DNA of 64,000 bases from Owenia fusiformis (Eukaryota > Annelida > Polychaeta > Sabellida > Oweniidae). Position numbers and translations under genes: made by a program. This document shows, in pieces, positions 13,701 through 28,700 of this stretch. Below the pieces are notes generated by a model. That model ran no database searches. It was given only the letters and a program-made list of their open reading frames with translations, and was not told where the DNA came from. Position 1 is the first letter of the stretch. Each line of letters starts with the position of its first letter. The stretch spans positions 18,365,181-18,429,180 of the forward strand of contig CAIIXF020000010.1 of the NCBI GenBank assembly GCA_903813345.2. Reading direction: 5' to 3'.

Positions 13701-16700
13701 ATTTTTTCAAGACAGAGTTTACTATTGGATTGCAAATTGAATAAGCGCACGGTATGATAAAATATGTTAGGTATTCTAGGATTATTTTTCAACCGATACT
13801 CTTTTAAGATATAAGATCTATTAAAAAAGGCGCAACGCAACCAACGTGCAAAAGTCAAAGTTTTTGCTATAAATCAAGCAACAATGGACTACACGACCTG
13901 TAATAAATACTTGTAAGTGATGTTATCATAACTAAACTAATGTCATTGCTGAATTTATAAAATAAGTTTCCATACGTAAAATAAAAAATAATCGAAAATA
14001 ATTAAAATGGAGCGGAGGGGGGAGGGGACGGAGGGGGGGAGTAATAATTCTATAAAGTGAAACAACTTCACACGATTCTTGTATTTGAAAAATGAACTCA
14101 TTAACTTAGTAAGAAACTGGATGATATACCCCTGGAGACTGAAAAATGGGGACATTTGGAGTAAAATGACTTAAAGTCGCGAAACATCTCTAATCATGTC
14201 TTATATACATATTGCTCCCCCCCTCCGTCCCCTCCCCCCTCCGTCCCAAATTCATTATTTTCGATTATTTTTTATTTCACATATGGAAACTTATTTTATA
14301 AATTCAGCAATGACATTAATTTAGTTATGATAACATCACTTACAAGTATTTATTACAGGTCGTCCAGATCATTGTTGCTTGATTTATAGCAAAAACGTTG
14401 ATTTGTGCCTGTTGATGGCCTTGCACCTTTTTTAATAGATCTCATACCTTAGATGCGTATAATTTCAGAAAAAATCCCAGAAAACCTAACATATTCTACC
14501 ATACCATGCGCCTATCCATTAAGTAATTCAATAGTAAACTTTTTCTTGAAAAAATAAATCTTCCAGATTTGTTGAATTTCCTAGCAGAAATTGCCTGCTC
14601 CCCCCTCCGTCCCATATTCACGATCACCGGGCGTGATACAGATTTATACCATGGTCAGAGCAATATCAGGTATATAATAGCAAGTGATAAACATGATAAA
14701 TCACATATTTGGGATGGGGATGATATCAGGATTAGAGGAATAATATTGATATCATCCCGGGTAAATAAAAATAATATACATTTTTTCCCCCAAAAAATTC
14801 ATTCGGATGATTTTGATATTTCCATTGGTCACTGGATTCCCTTGGGTTATTGATATCACCCTTGTGATATTCCCCATATCAAATCCCTCCTGGTGAATAC
14901 CTACTTTGTATTCATTGAAAAATGACAAAAAGCCAGATTGAGTTTATTTGCAAAAACAAACAAGTAATTCTATATTGCATCTGTTATCTTAGGAACAAGG
15001 GGTAGAAGGGGTAGGAAAGGACAAGAGGGTCAACTGGGCCACCCTGGAAATGATGGTAAGAGTAGAAGGTTGCATACATGCCCACTTCCCCATACTGTAC
15101 ATACAGCATGCATAATACCTTTCAGACTAATATGATTACTGGTTCTGGTTTTAATTACTAGATTCAGATTTGAGTGACTTATCTGATAATAGATTTCCAC
15201 TTGTTGATTCTAATGTTCTGAGGCTTATAAATCCTAAAAACTAATTCATTTATTTCAGCACCCAGGCCTGCCATTCATTTATAGTTTAACACATCCCGTG
15301 GGAAAGGAATTTCGCCAATAATTGATTGGCACTGCAAATAACGAAAATGACCGCCTTTTCAATATGCTAAGGTAGTCGAATGCTGGAAAGAAAAAGAATC
15401 ACATGATTACTTATATGTAGAGATCATGTTTTCAGCGATATACTAAATTGTACATATTTGCCTAGTTTGGCAATTATCCTTAATTGTCTTTCTCAACAAA
15501 ACATATAGTTAAAGCTCTACAAATGTGATATTTCTTCTTCATTGTAAACTAGTTTAGCTCCCAGAACAGCATGATAAAATGCTCTGATTGAAACACTAAC
15601 ATTTCTCTACTTCTAGAACTAATTTACTTTGCACTTGGAAGAGGTAATAACATAAATTAGAGTAGAGCATCCTATAACAATCCTATGCATTCAACTACTT
15701 TCTAGGTGTGGGTTTTCAGCGTCTAAAAAGGCACATTGAAACCAGATTTACGAGGGAAGATCAACACTGTAAGCGAAGGAAATGTGAGCATTTTGGCTTT
15801 TTACTAATAAGTACTAATCTACCAAAACACCTGTTTCCAATAGGCAAACTAATAGCACGTAATACTATAACTATAATGCTTGATCATCTAAATGATACCA
15901 CATGTTTAAAGGCGGATATATGAATATTATAGCCTTAGTACATTTCAATTCATTAGACTAATTGATAAAATTTGTTTGATAACATATTTATTGGATACAT
16001 TTGTACCGAAAAGAATCAAAATTATGGTGATAACCATATTGCATATCCTCAATAAAAGTTTCATTCGCTATAAATGGTAGCCTGCAATAGATCCTCTAAT
16101 GAAGTTTGAATTCCTGTTGATTTGCACAATATATTGTCATTGGGGTAAGATAAACCACGGGTTGTAATCAATGATGCTTCAGACCATATGCTCATGGATT
16201 TTTTTTATATATTACTTAGAACAGATCCACAATGTAACGTAAATGAAAACTGTAATATAAGACACACACTTTTTGTGTATTGCCATTTAGGTGAGGAATA
16301 TCATGTTTATCAATTAGCAAGTAGAAGTGACATTCCCAAGTCAGGTCTTTACTCTGTATTGCATTGTCTTAAACCTCTTAGATGTTTCACCCACAGGTCA
16401 AAAAGGTGAGAAAGGAGATTCGGGTATTCCAGGAATACCAGGAGTCCAGGGTCCCAAAGGAGACAGGGGTGATTGGGGACCACCAGGAATACAAGGACAA
16501 CATGGGGAACCTGGACCTAAAGGTAATCACTAAATCCAAGTGATGTGAACAATACAAAATAGATATTCACAAGACATAATTTGGTCATAGAGACATCAAA
16601 CATGCTATGTTTTTTCACTTACCTGGTCATGTATTTAGAAGGAAGTCTGTAATAATGCATTTTTGGCAGGAAATGCATAATTAAGAATTCTGATATTCAT

Positions 16701-19700
16701 CAATTGAATAAAAGCTTAGACAAAAATGTCCATGTTGTCAAATACTTCATAACATAATGTCGTCCTAACCAGAATAGATCATAATATTACCATACAACAA
16801 GAATATAAACCTAATTATATAAGAGATGTATGATGACAAATACCTCATGGGGAATTCTAGAAAGGAAACACAGTGATAAAGTAGCTTATTGAAAAAGCTT
16901 CCAGTTCAAGAAGGTGTAGACCCAGATGTTGAATAGGAGCTCCAGAATTAGAAGTTGTATGTAAGTCTTTTCCCTCAGAACGAGGACCATGGCATAATGA
17001 ACTGATGTAAGTAATTCAAGGACAATCACAATCATTTGGGTACCCGATAGTATGATATGAATGTCATAGTTGAGGCTTGTAATTGAAATGCTTGCGGTTA
17101 GACTGTTAGAAATTAGATCAATGAGTGAACTTGGGAAAACAGAAAAGTAAATATCTAAGCTTTAATTGATTTACTACCTGAACAATATATGAGGATGGCA
17201 CTTGATGTTGACTTTGTCAGGTTTACCTAATTATTTCTTTTAAATGTACTTTTAATTCACGCTTATGCTTAAGGATGGGCTGGATTGCAAATAAAGAAAT
17301 AATGAGAAAAACGAACTCTAAATCTCTTTATAAAATAACTGCTGCTATTATATTAAATATAATCTAATTGACTTATGAAATTAAAAACAAAATAAGAGAA
17401 TTAAGCAATGTAATTAGTATTATAATATAAGATATTCAAATTTATATGAGTTGCCATGATATTCTGACTGAACCTCACCATGACTTAAGAGGTGAAAATG
17501 ATCTTAGAAATGTAATTATTATGAGCACATAAAACATTTATATTAAATGAGTTGCCATGATATTCTCATTGTAGGTCACCGTGGCCCGAGAGGTGTAGAT
17601 GGAGTGATGGGAACTAGAGGTTTTAATGGAACAGATGGCCTACCAGGTAAGGCTACTTCACCCAACACTTGTATACAGCTTCATAGACTAGACATCATAT
17701 CATATCCCATTCAATAGAATCCAGTATATTCATTAGAATGTCATAGCTCATATAGATAAGAAACTGATTTGTCTTTGTTTCAATTCTCATAACATGTTAT
17801 CTAATTAACATAACAAAGATTTTATTGTAAATAAATTGATGATACTCATTTATATGAATGGACATTATGAGAATAGTAACATATTGGTGGAAAAAGCCAT
17901 GCCAGGACATTTAAAATTGGAGCTGTGTGTTTGTTACAATTCGACAAATTATAACACTTCGAAATATAACAAATGTAACCAACAAATCATAATTATGGTA
18001 AAGCAACAATTGCATGTAGACAAATCTAAGTGATAAAACAAATTAATAGAACAAGCTTTTACTAGAGAAATCTAAATCAACATTCCAACGGGAAGTATTA
18101 ATTCCTAATCTACATCATATCCTACTCAATTTGTTTTTACTACGCTATAATAAAGAGTTTCAACGCATTATTTACTTATGTGAATATCTATGGCAACACA
18201 CATTGCAAAATTTTGCCTTAGCTGTTCTATTTAATGACTGCCATAAAATTTGGTGTAATAGGAATGTTTTAATACTTAACTCCTTTGAGAGTCCTTCTTT
18301 GACAAATGACCTTTCTTTTCTATCAATTTTAATATTCCAGCGTATATTTATGGTTTCAAAAGAGGAGTAAATTTGACATTTGAGATGCCCGTATATCATA
18401 TTATACCAGGGAACCTGTCTTGGCTGATTTATTACAATCCCACGAATTCATGATCAGGATTGTATATTCATATTATCTATTCTAACATTGTTCATCAATT
18501 CTCCTTCCTTAATAGTCACAAAATTCCAGGAAACACATTTGGAGAACAGTAAAGCCAACCAATACTCAATAAACCCTATCAAGCAAATGACTATAATACA
18601 ATGCTGTTTCGCAATTTTAATTTTTAAATATTTAGTTTCTGCGTGATGATGCAAATATATTTGTGCCTTTTCATTAAAATTAGATGTTGATTGTTCTCAC
18701 ATTTTCTATCACTATTCATTCTTATTCAATTTGAGTAAAACATAATATATCAGGATAAATTATTTCCAAGACCAATTTAGAGGTGCCATACATTATCAGT
18801 GGATCAATAAGGTAAAACGTTATTGAAACTAGATATATGAACAATGCATCATCCATATTCCTGCAAACACAATCATATAAAAAGAATGGAATTAGTTACA
18901 CACTCAATATAATTAGCTTTTCTGTCAAACATTGGCTTTATTGGTTCAGTAACTGATACAAGAGATATTGGTGTTTTAGTGCTTGGAAATTCCCATTTCC
19001 CGTGAAAAATTACCTAAATTGTGGTATGAGTCTTTATGATAGATGCAGCAGTCCTGCAAGTCTACCAACCATGTAATAATCTTATTTGCAGGCAGTCAAA
19101 ATACTAATAAACTTGGCAGGAAATACATCTTACTGAAATTTACAATTGGCAAATTCTTAATCGTATTCATATTTGAAGATATTTTTTCCATAAGGTTTGG
19201 CATTATCGCTGTTATTAATAAAAAGGTGTTGTATTATATAAAAAATGTGTATCATGTCATAGTGGCACAAATTATAAATTTAATGGTACTAATTTTCAGA
19301 AATTCGAGTAAAATTTAGAAGATTTAGGTCACAGTATAGACCTTGCAAATGCATTGGTATGTAAAAGCCTAAATAAAAGCTTATGAGAAGATAATATTTT
19401 TTCTAGATGTTTGAGGTTTTGTCTTTTGGATGGTAATTTGTACCAATTGATTTTGTGAGGGTAATTGAAGTACACCTGGAATTTGGAGAGAACTTTAAAG
19501 CAAATGCATGGCAATAGTGATATTTATTTTAAAAGGTATGACAACGAGACCATGTACTAATAAGGGGCAGATTAAACTGAACAATTGCAATTGCTTAGGG
19601 TCTTCCACAATAAACCTTTGCTGCAATAACGACTTTACTAAATGAAACACATGCTTTTGCAATTTTGTTAGATTTAGTTTGCATTAATACCATCATTTTG

Positions 19701-22700
19701 ATCACTGGTTGAGGTGAGGTACAACATGTGTACAACATCCAAATCATAGCTTTATCATTTAATTACTTATATAAAAATATTATTAAATACATAATGGATA
19801 ATGGTCCCAGCTTGTATCTAGGGGCCAGAGAACATGCAATAAATGAATTCATAAATACATGTATGATACATGTTAGATAATAGTTGTTACTGATCGTTCA
19901 TGTATATCAACGAATTTAGATCATATAAAACAATGATGAATTTGTGTGAAGCACTTTTGCTTACATATACAACATATATGCACATGTTAATGTGATGGCA
20001 ATAAGCAATGTAGCCAAGAAGAGACAAACTGAACAACCAGATCAGATAAAGACATAGTAATATATAGACTGACATCTATGACTGTATAATAACATTGATT
20101 CTAGAAAACATTCAAATGTCCCTGGAAATATTGGAACTTACACATGACTGTACTATTCATTTCTAATTTGCTACAACAGGACCTGAAGGTCCCAAGGGTG
20201 AAAAGGGAGCAAGGGGTCTCATTGGATTCCCTGGATATGATGGTACCATATACTATATATGTCAAGCAGTGCACTTGTCTATCCATGTTGTCAAATCATG
20301 TTGTTATAATACAAAATGAGTGTCATTAATATTGTTTGTATGTGAAATACATGAAATTGCTGTGCCTTTATCAACAATGTGTGTGATAAATAAGATTGGC
20401 TTGTGAATATATTTATATTTTATATATTATATTTGTGATATAATTATAAATGGGGCATTCTGTGATATCTTAATTTATGTGTGGAAATGTATAAGTTCTG
20501 ATATCAATACTAACCCTTTGTGTTTCTTTTTTAACTGATTTTACGTGGTGTAATTTGTGCTCCTGCATATAAATATGATATATTTCCAATAATTGCATAT
20601 CATGATTAAAATAGATTTATTACTAGCTGATTGTTCAATGTATTCAAACTGCATTGCTTCTCTCACTTTAATGTAATAAAACATTTCAAATTGTCACATC
20701 ACATCAGAAATATGGCTTCATATTACTACTCTCTAAGGCAGTTTAACACGTTCTTTAATAAAAATAATAATAACATTATCTAACTCAATTGCGTTCGATA
20801 AATTGATTGACCCATTAATTAAAATAGGCTGTATGTAATTTGTTTATGGTATAAATACAATTACATAATTCTCTTATGATTACAGGTAAACCAGGCCCAC
20901 AAGGCCCTCCAGGGCCACCGGGTGCACCAGGTAAAAATGGTACTATTGGTCCACCAGGGCCAAAAGGTGGGTTAAGCTAGGTAAAAGATTCCCCAGCATG
21001 ATGAAGTGAGTCATGTCGGACAATAACAGAAAGGTCCATAGTAGACTTTGTCTCTAGAAAATGAGCACAATGAATGCACTAACATTTATCACATATAAAG
21101 ATTGAATTAACATTTTTTTGCTGTTATGTAATAATCATAATAAAAAGGAGGTACCTTATATTAACATCATGCTTCAGGTTTCTCTAGCTTTATCCATTTC
21201 TTTTATCAATTTACTTATTTGCTCTAATAATATTCATAAAGTTACTAACAAAATAAATGATCCACTTGCTATCACATTAGTAGATATTAACAAAATATTG
21301 TAAATTAACTGAAATTCAATATATAGTGTGTCCATTTGAAAAGAAAACCAAAAACTCACGTAAATCATAGGGACAGGATTATCCTAATATGAATCGACAA
21401 CTAGTTCTGCCATAATAATCTTTAGCCCCTACTAGTATAATTGGTCTATTGTGAATACTAATAAATTAATATTAAAGTTATATCTTTATTGCAACCCAGG
21501 AGGAATGCAAGGTTTGGACATTTCAATATAGTTTTAAATAATGTTTTATATGCACTAATTGTTTTTTACTATTTTCTTATCAAACAATATGATATAATAT
21601 TTAGTTTTTAATCACTGCTACATATGAGTTGTATACTGCATTAATAAAAAGCATTCCAGAGATTCAAATGTTAAAGATAAAATTGTAACTATAACTAAAA
21701 TGCAACTTTATGTTTTAATATTTTGTTGGGTCATATTGTTGTTTTCTTTTAAGCCTAATTACATCCACTGTTATTGTTTTGTTTTAATGTATGTGTTTAG
21801 AGTCACATGCCCTCAAGTCTTGTCTCGAGTATATGTTAAGTGTATTTCTTGTAGGAGCCGAGGGTCTAAAAGGGAGACGTGGAAGACGTGGGCCTGAGAA
21901 ACAAGGCACAAAGGGAGAGCTCGGGCCTAGGGGACCCCCGGGACCCCCTGGCTCTGTTATCAACTGTTCATGTACGCTGTTTGTTTTTCATGTTGTTGTC
22001 CACACCTTTGTTGAGTTTTCAAACTAACAATTTTACTAACATGTTAAATAATAATTTAAATATAAAATAATACTAATAAAATAAATAATCAACAATGAAA
22101 AGCATGAGACAACCATTTTGTTAGTGACTCCCCAGTCAAGACATACTAATGTTATAACATCATCTCTCAGTGTTAAATCACTTACCTTAAAAACATTTAA
22201 ACATCTTGTTATACATTTAACAGAAAAACTGATATATGATATGTACCCTATTTGGATATATATCCCAAATGAACTTCATTACATGTTAAAGTTATACATT
22301 CAGCTATCTATGAAATGTGACATTCTCTGTCTATTTGACAAAGAATGACACAACTGATCTTATATATCTATACTGTCTAAAATATGTGCCTGTTACAGCC
22401 ATAAATTCATGTTTCTCAAATGGTCAACTGTATATCTAAAATCATAAAGCTACAAAATGTAAATATAAAACTACATGCAGCTGTTCCTCAATATATATTT
22501 CTCCACTGTTTATGTTCCTGCTTGCACTACCAGGCAGGAAAGGAGAGAAAGGGGACAGGGGAGACAAGGGACATAGAGGCATGGTTGGATTCCTTGGATA
22601 CAAGGGAGAGAGAGGTCAACATTAATGTTAACTATTATACCATGTAGTTTATTGTTTCGGTCATTCTCCTCAACAGACTATTCAGTTCTTTTCTCTAAAT

Positions 22701-25700
22701 GTGAAGAAAACCTCTCAATGTGAAGGAGTTTTAAATAGTTCCTTTGATGTTGTAGTCTGGATAGAGTATTTCATTAACTAAAACAGAATACTGTATGTGT
22801 ATTTAAACTGATATCCCTTAGAATAGTCATATGATAGTTTTATTTTGTTTGACTAGTTTTTGTTTCTACAATGTTGTCAGTACAACGAACACATGTATCA
22901 TTCTTGAGAATGATCCCAAGAAAACAGCAAGCAAAGGCTGGCATGTAGAAATTATAGAGTCTTGTAGATTTTAAATTACAATATTATTAGTGTATATGAT
23001 TTTTTCTTCTTTATCCAAATTTGCATGCAATAAGGCTATGTTCATTTCACCAGTCGTGACCTATTGCACTTGACAGTAATTAAATCATCAATGTTGATTT
23101 CCCCCAAAATCAACCATGCAATTTTCTTAGGCTTGCTTACAAAACAATTTTGTTTGCAAATGTGTATAATCATGCAGATGGCCATGACTTTTGAACTTGA
23201 TATACGAGGGGTGATCAATAAGTAATGGACGCTTTTTTACACAGATGCTTTTTATAGACCAATCCCTTCGATTTTTTTACCAGAGATACATCATTCAATT
23301 ATCTATCAACTCTGAAGATTTGAAGACAATATATATATATTACATGTTGATATATCTTTATTTCCGTGAAGGAGGTACAGGTACCCCGGGACCGACATTT
23401 ACATCACATATTCTGAAGCTATTTTAGATTGTTTAACATGCAATGCAGTTGAATGCAGGCTGAACAAAACAAACCATTATGGTCATGAATTACCCCATTT
23501 TGTTATGCCATAGTAATAATATAATAATTTTGAATATTTTATCATCACTATCTGGTATTCATGCCACATTCATTCCTCTAAATAGTTTCCATCAAGTGCT
23601 ACATGTACACAATTTCTCATCCTCTTCACTCAGGATTGTGAGACAAGGCTGAATCCATTCTCTGACATGGTAGCAAGATGCAGTTGCACGGGTTGTTTTA
23701 TTTCATCAATGTCAATAAACCTGCGTCCTTTCTCTATAGAAATAAGTAGTATAGAAATAAACAAGTCACATGTGAGCAGATCTGGACAATATGGTGCCTT
23801 GGCCAAGGGCTCAACTTTGAGGTCCAGGAATATTGTTTTCTGAACATTTTGAGATCAGTGGGCAGGTGCATTGTCCATATGGAGTAGGGTGTTCCCTTCT
23901 CTCACCACCCCTTTCTTCCACTGAATGCTTTCTCGAATTGACCTGCAAACCCCTTCCATACAACACTCTGACATTACAATACTTTCTGTTTATGTGTTAC
24001 CAGTCAGCAAAAAAATTTAAACAACACAACACTTGTTGCATTTAAAACGTTCAAATCTAACTGAAATTTACCAAACTGGCTAAAATCTAAATATGTGACG
24101 TAAATGTCGGTCCCGGGGTACCTGTACCTCCTTCACGGAAATAAGGATATATCAATATGCATTATATATCTTGTCTTCAAATCTTCAGAATTGATAGATA
24201 ATTGAATGATGTATCACTGGTAGGAAAATCAAAGGGATTGGTCTATAAAAAGTATCTGTGTAAAAAAGCGTCCATTACTTATTGATCACCCCTCGTACTA
24301 CACTGACAGAGAATTGGGATTGTCTGTTTAGTCTTCATTCAATGTTTCTAGCTACACCTGACCATTTAATTGCTAAAATCGACATTACATTAGGTAACAA
24401 ACAAAGAAATCATATTTCATGGGGCCCTGACTGGCGAAAAGAATGTAGGCCAAATAGAATAACAGAAACCAAAGCTCTGCTGGTACATGGCAATTGACAT
24501 GCATACCTTGATTAACTCTGGATCCTTAACTAACAATGCAACATCTTAAGTAATAAAGTCTACTGAAAAATAAGTAAAACAAACCTCTTTGAAAAATAAC
24601 CTTTGTTATGCTTCATTAAAATTATTAGAAATAATAAAGCCATATTATATACAAACAATTATAATTTTTATTTCAATGATTGGTAATTGTTGTTTGTCAT
24701 TGTAGGTGAAGTGGGGCCACCAGGACCTCCTGGGAAACAAGGTGATTGAACATTAAGTCAATTATAGTTATTTATTATAATTAAACATCATATGTCTATA
24801 TAATTCCAAAATAGTACATAAAATAGCATTGTACCAGAAGACTTATCTGGATAATTACTTACATAATGATGATTATATATATGTATATGTGACCCTTCAA
24901 TTTACTGATACAATATGTCTCTTAAGTAAGAATGTATTTTTATTTAAAAGCTATCAGTTATGTGACGATAGATGGTATGTTTATATGTTGTATAGCTGTT
25001 ATTGTGTTGTGGTAACTTGACATATTTTTAGTATTGATTGTATTTTAAATGCCATAATTGAATAGTTATGACATGTACTATTAAGTGTCCAAATACACAA
25101 CATAATTTCTGATATGTAATATTTGATCTTATGCACTTCCAGGGATATCTGTTTGGATTAATCACTTTTTAAAATGCTTATTGAAAAATCTCTATGTAAA
25201 TCTAAGCTAGTCCTGATCTATAGCCTATGCAACCATTACAAAGTGAAAGATGTAACATCTGTATGTGTGTGTTGTAGGTGAGACTATACCAGGGCCTGTA
25301 GGAATAGCAGGACCACCTGGGCCAGCTGGACCAAGAGGATACAAGGGAGAAAAAGGCAATATAGGGGTACCTGGTGGTAAGACACACTGTTAAGCTTGAT
25401 ATTATATGTTGGAACAACTTGGTCCCTGAATTAGTAAATGACACTTTAACTTCAAATGTTTTAATTCCAAAATTTCTTCTTGAACTTACAACATATCAAT
25501 TCCTTTTCAAATGGTTCAACATTTAGGTGTGGAACTGAATGACTCTTCAATATCCACATTATACCATTTAGCAATGACTTCAACACCTACATTCATACAT
25601 TAAACTAATGACTTTCATGACTTCAACATCCACATTACACCATTCAGCCATGACTTCAACACCTACATTTATACATTACAGCATTAAGCCATGACTTCAA

Positions 25701-28700
25701 CATCCACATAACAGCATTAAGCCATGACTTCAACACCTACATTCATACATTACAGCATTAAGCCATGACTTCAACATCCACATAACAGCATTAAGCCATG
25801 ACTTTCTTGACTTCAACATCCACATTACAGCATTCTTTATACATTTGTTTAATTTCAGTATGTGAGAGTACCACACTGACAACCATACCTACTACTACTA
25901 CCACAACAACAAGTAAGTCAATGGCTTAATGACTCATTAAAGGAACAGTGTGTGAATGATACATCTGAGAATTATAGGTTGCATGCATGTCTCCGATGCT
26001 GTTAAACTTACCATGTGCATATCATTATCATTATGGTTTATTCATGCTTCATTAGCTGGTTGGTCTAAGCATCAGCTGAAGTCAAAATATCAAAGCAATT
26101 AACATAAGCCTCCTCTGCTTGTGAAGTTTATGGTACTCAAAATATGTAAAGATTGAATCAGTATTTTATGGTTCTTTGATCAATTATCAGTGATATTTAC
26201 AAACCAGTTTGTTACTTGCATGCTCAGGAAAAATAACCCATTTGCATACTTCAATTCTGACTCGTGATCCATGTGCACTGTCATACTTACTTACTTGCAT
26301 GGTTTATATTTTATGCTGCGTTGAAGGAAAATTACGGCCTGTAGTTAAGCCAGGAGAAATCAGACAACCGAGGCCGGGTCGTAAAAACACTGCTGATTTA
26401 ACCCATGTATCCTATTTACTAACAACTTTAGCCCTAGCATTGCATCTAATGGTAAATATGATTTTAAAAAATGTGGTGTATCTGTAATTTAACGTTTTTG
26501 GGTTTTCATTGTTTATTAATTTGAAAAGAATTATATATGTATGTTGTATTAATTATTTTATCATTTCTTCCCATAAGATTTACCCCTACATTACCCTACA
26601 TGTTTAAACTTTTGTTTGTTTCATTTGCTTTAGTAAATTGCTTACTTTTTGCTTCCAATTCTTGTTAAGTGTAGGTAATATGAGAATTAGAAATTAGAAA
26701 CAATAGCACTATGTGGTTATACTGTGGTGTTTAATTCTTTATGTGCATGTATATGATTGTATTTAGTCTGTTTAGTATGGTTCCATTTCAGTGGTGTTTG
26801 GAAATGTAAGAAACACAGCGCTTTTATTTCATTAAGACGTACCCATTCATATAATATACTGTACAATCAGGTTCACTGTACCTTGACAGAATGCTGTAAA
26901 ATTGTCTGAGAAATGGATGTATTCATGTCAGCTATTGACATGCATGTTTTGTTGTTTGACATAAATTACCGACCTGCCAACATTTAAATGATACATTATA
27001 TTCGTTCTTAAAGATGTGCTTTTTCACCATAATTATAGATGTACAACACTATGGGTTCCAGAAATCCAGTGTTATTTAAATGTTCTGACTCTTAATTGAG
27101 TAGTTAAATTTTTTTTTTATTATATTGTGGTTCATGTACTATATGTATGTTGATAAATAAAAGATGCTTTGATAAAACAAAAACAATGTATGCTAACATT
27201 GTCTTCTTTAACATTTTCAGTGGCAACAACTACTGTAGAACCAACCTTTGAGCCAAGAGAAAATAGTAAGTATGAATGGGTTTCATCATCACATTATCTA
27301 AAAAATGGAAACTCCACAGAGTAGCAAATACCAACAAGAAATATACTGAGCACATCATCGAGGCAGGCAATGCATAAAGATTCAACCTTAATTGTTATTC
27401 CAATATAAGAGGGTTGGATTTTTGTTTCTCCCTGTTGAACTTCAAAATTGATGGAAATCCATATTTTCAAGACCCCTTGTGCGGAACACAGCCGCTAAGA
27501 GTCAGGCCAAAAACTTGAAATATGTGTTAAATAGATATATTTTATGTGTATTCGGCCAAAATTTCATAACATAAAAATCCATGCATTGATGAAATTAAAA
27601 CGAAAAGGTTCATTTCATAAGATTCCTGACATGTTTGAAGTGGTGGCCATTTTGAATTCTTTTGCATAAAATCATTAACCATTCATTGCCAAATTGCCCA
27701 TACTCTCAATGCCTCAGTCACATTTGATCTACAGCAACTATACAGTGGTTGTTACAAGCTTCCCAAAATTAAGAGAAATATGCAGCATATAATATAGGGA
27801 TAAGCAGTATGATGTAGATTTTCTATATCAATTTTGTGAAGCTATCAAAATTCATTCATTGGGATGATAACAAGATATTATTTTAAAGTTGGTTAAACAA
27901 AGGGGATGGTACCTAATTATCAACAGTTTTGGAAAATGAAGTTAATTGTGTTATTGTCTGAACCCCCTCCCCGCATCTCAAGAAATTTAAAAATATTGAT
28001 TTTTCTTTCATTTGAACATTAAAAAATCAACAGTATTTGCAAACTAAACTATCATTTACTCCCTCCCCCTAACAAAACTAATTTTGCTATTCCACATCTG
28101 TTGATAACTGGACACCATTCCTAATAGTGGGACTCAGAATGGTCTAATTTGTGAATTGAGCAGGACATGTGTTGAAGAATTCCACAATTAACCATGTCAG
28201 TTGTCACAGAGCTAAACTTGGAAGGGCATCAAAGATTTATAGTGAAATTCCTTGACACACTTACTGCTCAATTCACAAAATAGACCATTCTGAGTGCTGC
28301 TTATAGACTTAATCAGCTTTAAAATGATTTTCAGTGGCATCAACTACTGTTGAACCTGGGATAAACATACTAGATATAGTATATTCAACTCAGGTAGAAC
28401 CAAGTTTTGAGCCAAGAGAACATAGTAAGTTGGAATGGGTTAAATCATTTTAACTCATAGTACCCCGGACAGGTTGGATGATGCAGTCGTGTTTTTACTA
28501 TATATTTACAAAAGAACAACCATTCTTATTGAAATTTTCACATTTTATTCTGGAGACAATTTCCAAGATGGAAAAAAATTATTTTAATAAAATTCCCAAT
28601 TTTATGATTTTAATAGGCTATTTTTCAAAAAGACGCCACTGGCAATAAAATACAGGTTTTTGCTTGAACGATCAAACTTTTAACGTCATTTTAAAGATTG

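Noticed and set aside
21500-21511. 12-bp micro-exon with good AG/GT borders and correct phase
   Set aside because: It would encode GGMQG, which adds four codons and breaks the Gly-X-Y register. A chance match is more likely.
23371-23392. Gly-rich reading (ggaggtacaggtaccccggg) resembling another collagen exon
   Set aside because: It is mirrored in the opposite arm at 24107-24128 and belongs to the mariner-like inverted end.
25570-25835. Regular repeats considered as a CRISPR array
   Set aside because: The genome is animal, the spacers are themselves repeated, and there are no cas genes. It is an intronic minisatellite.
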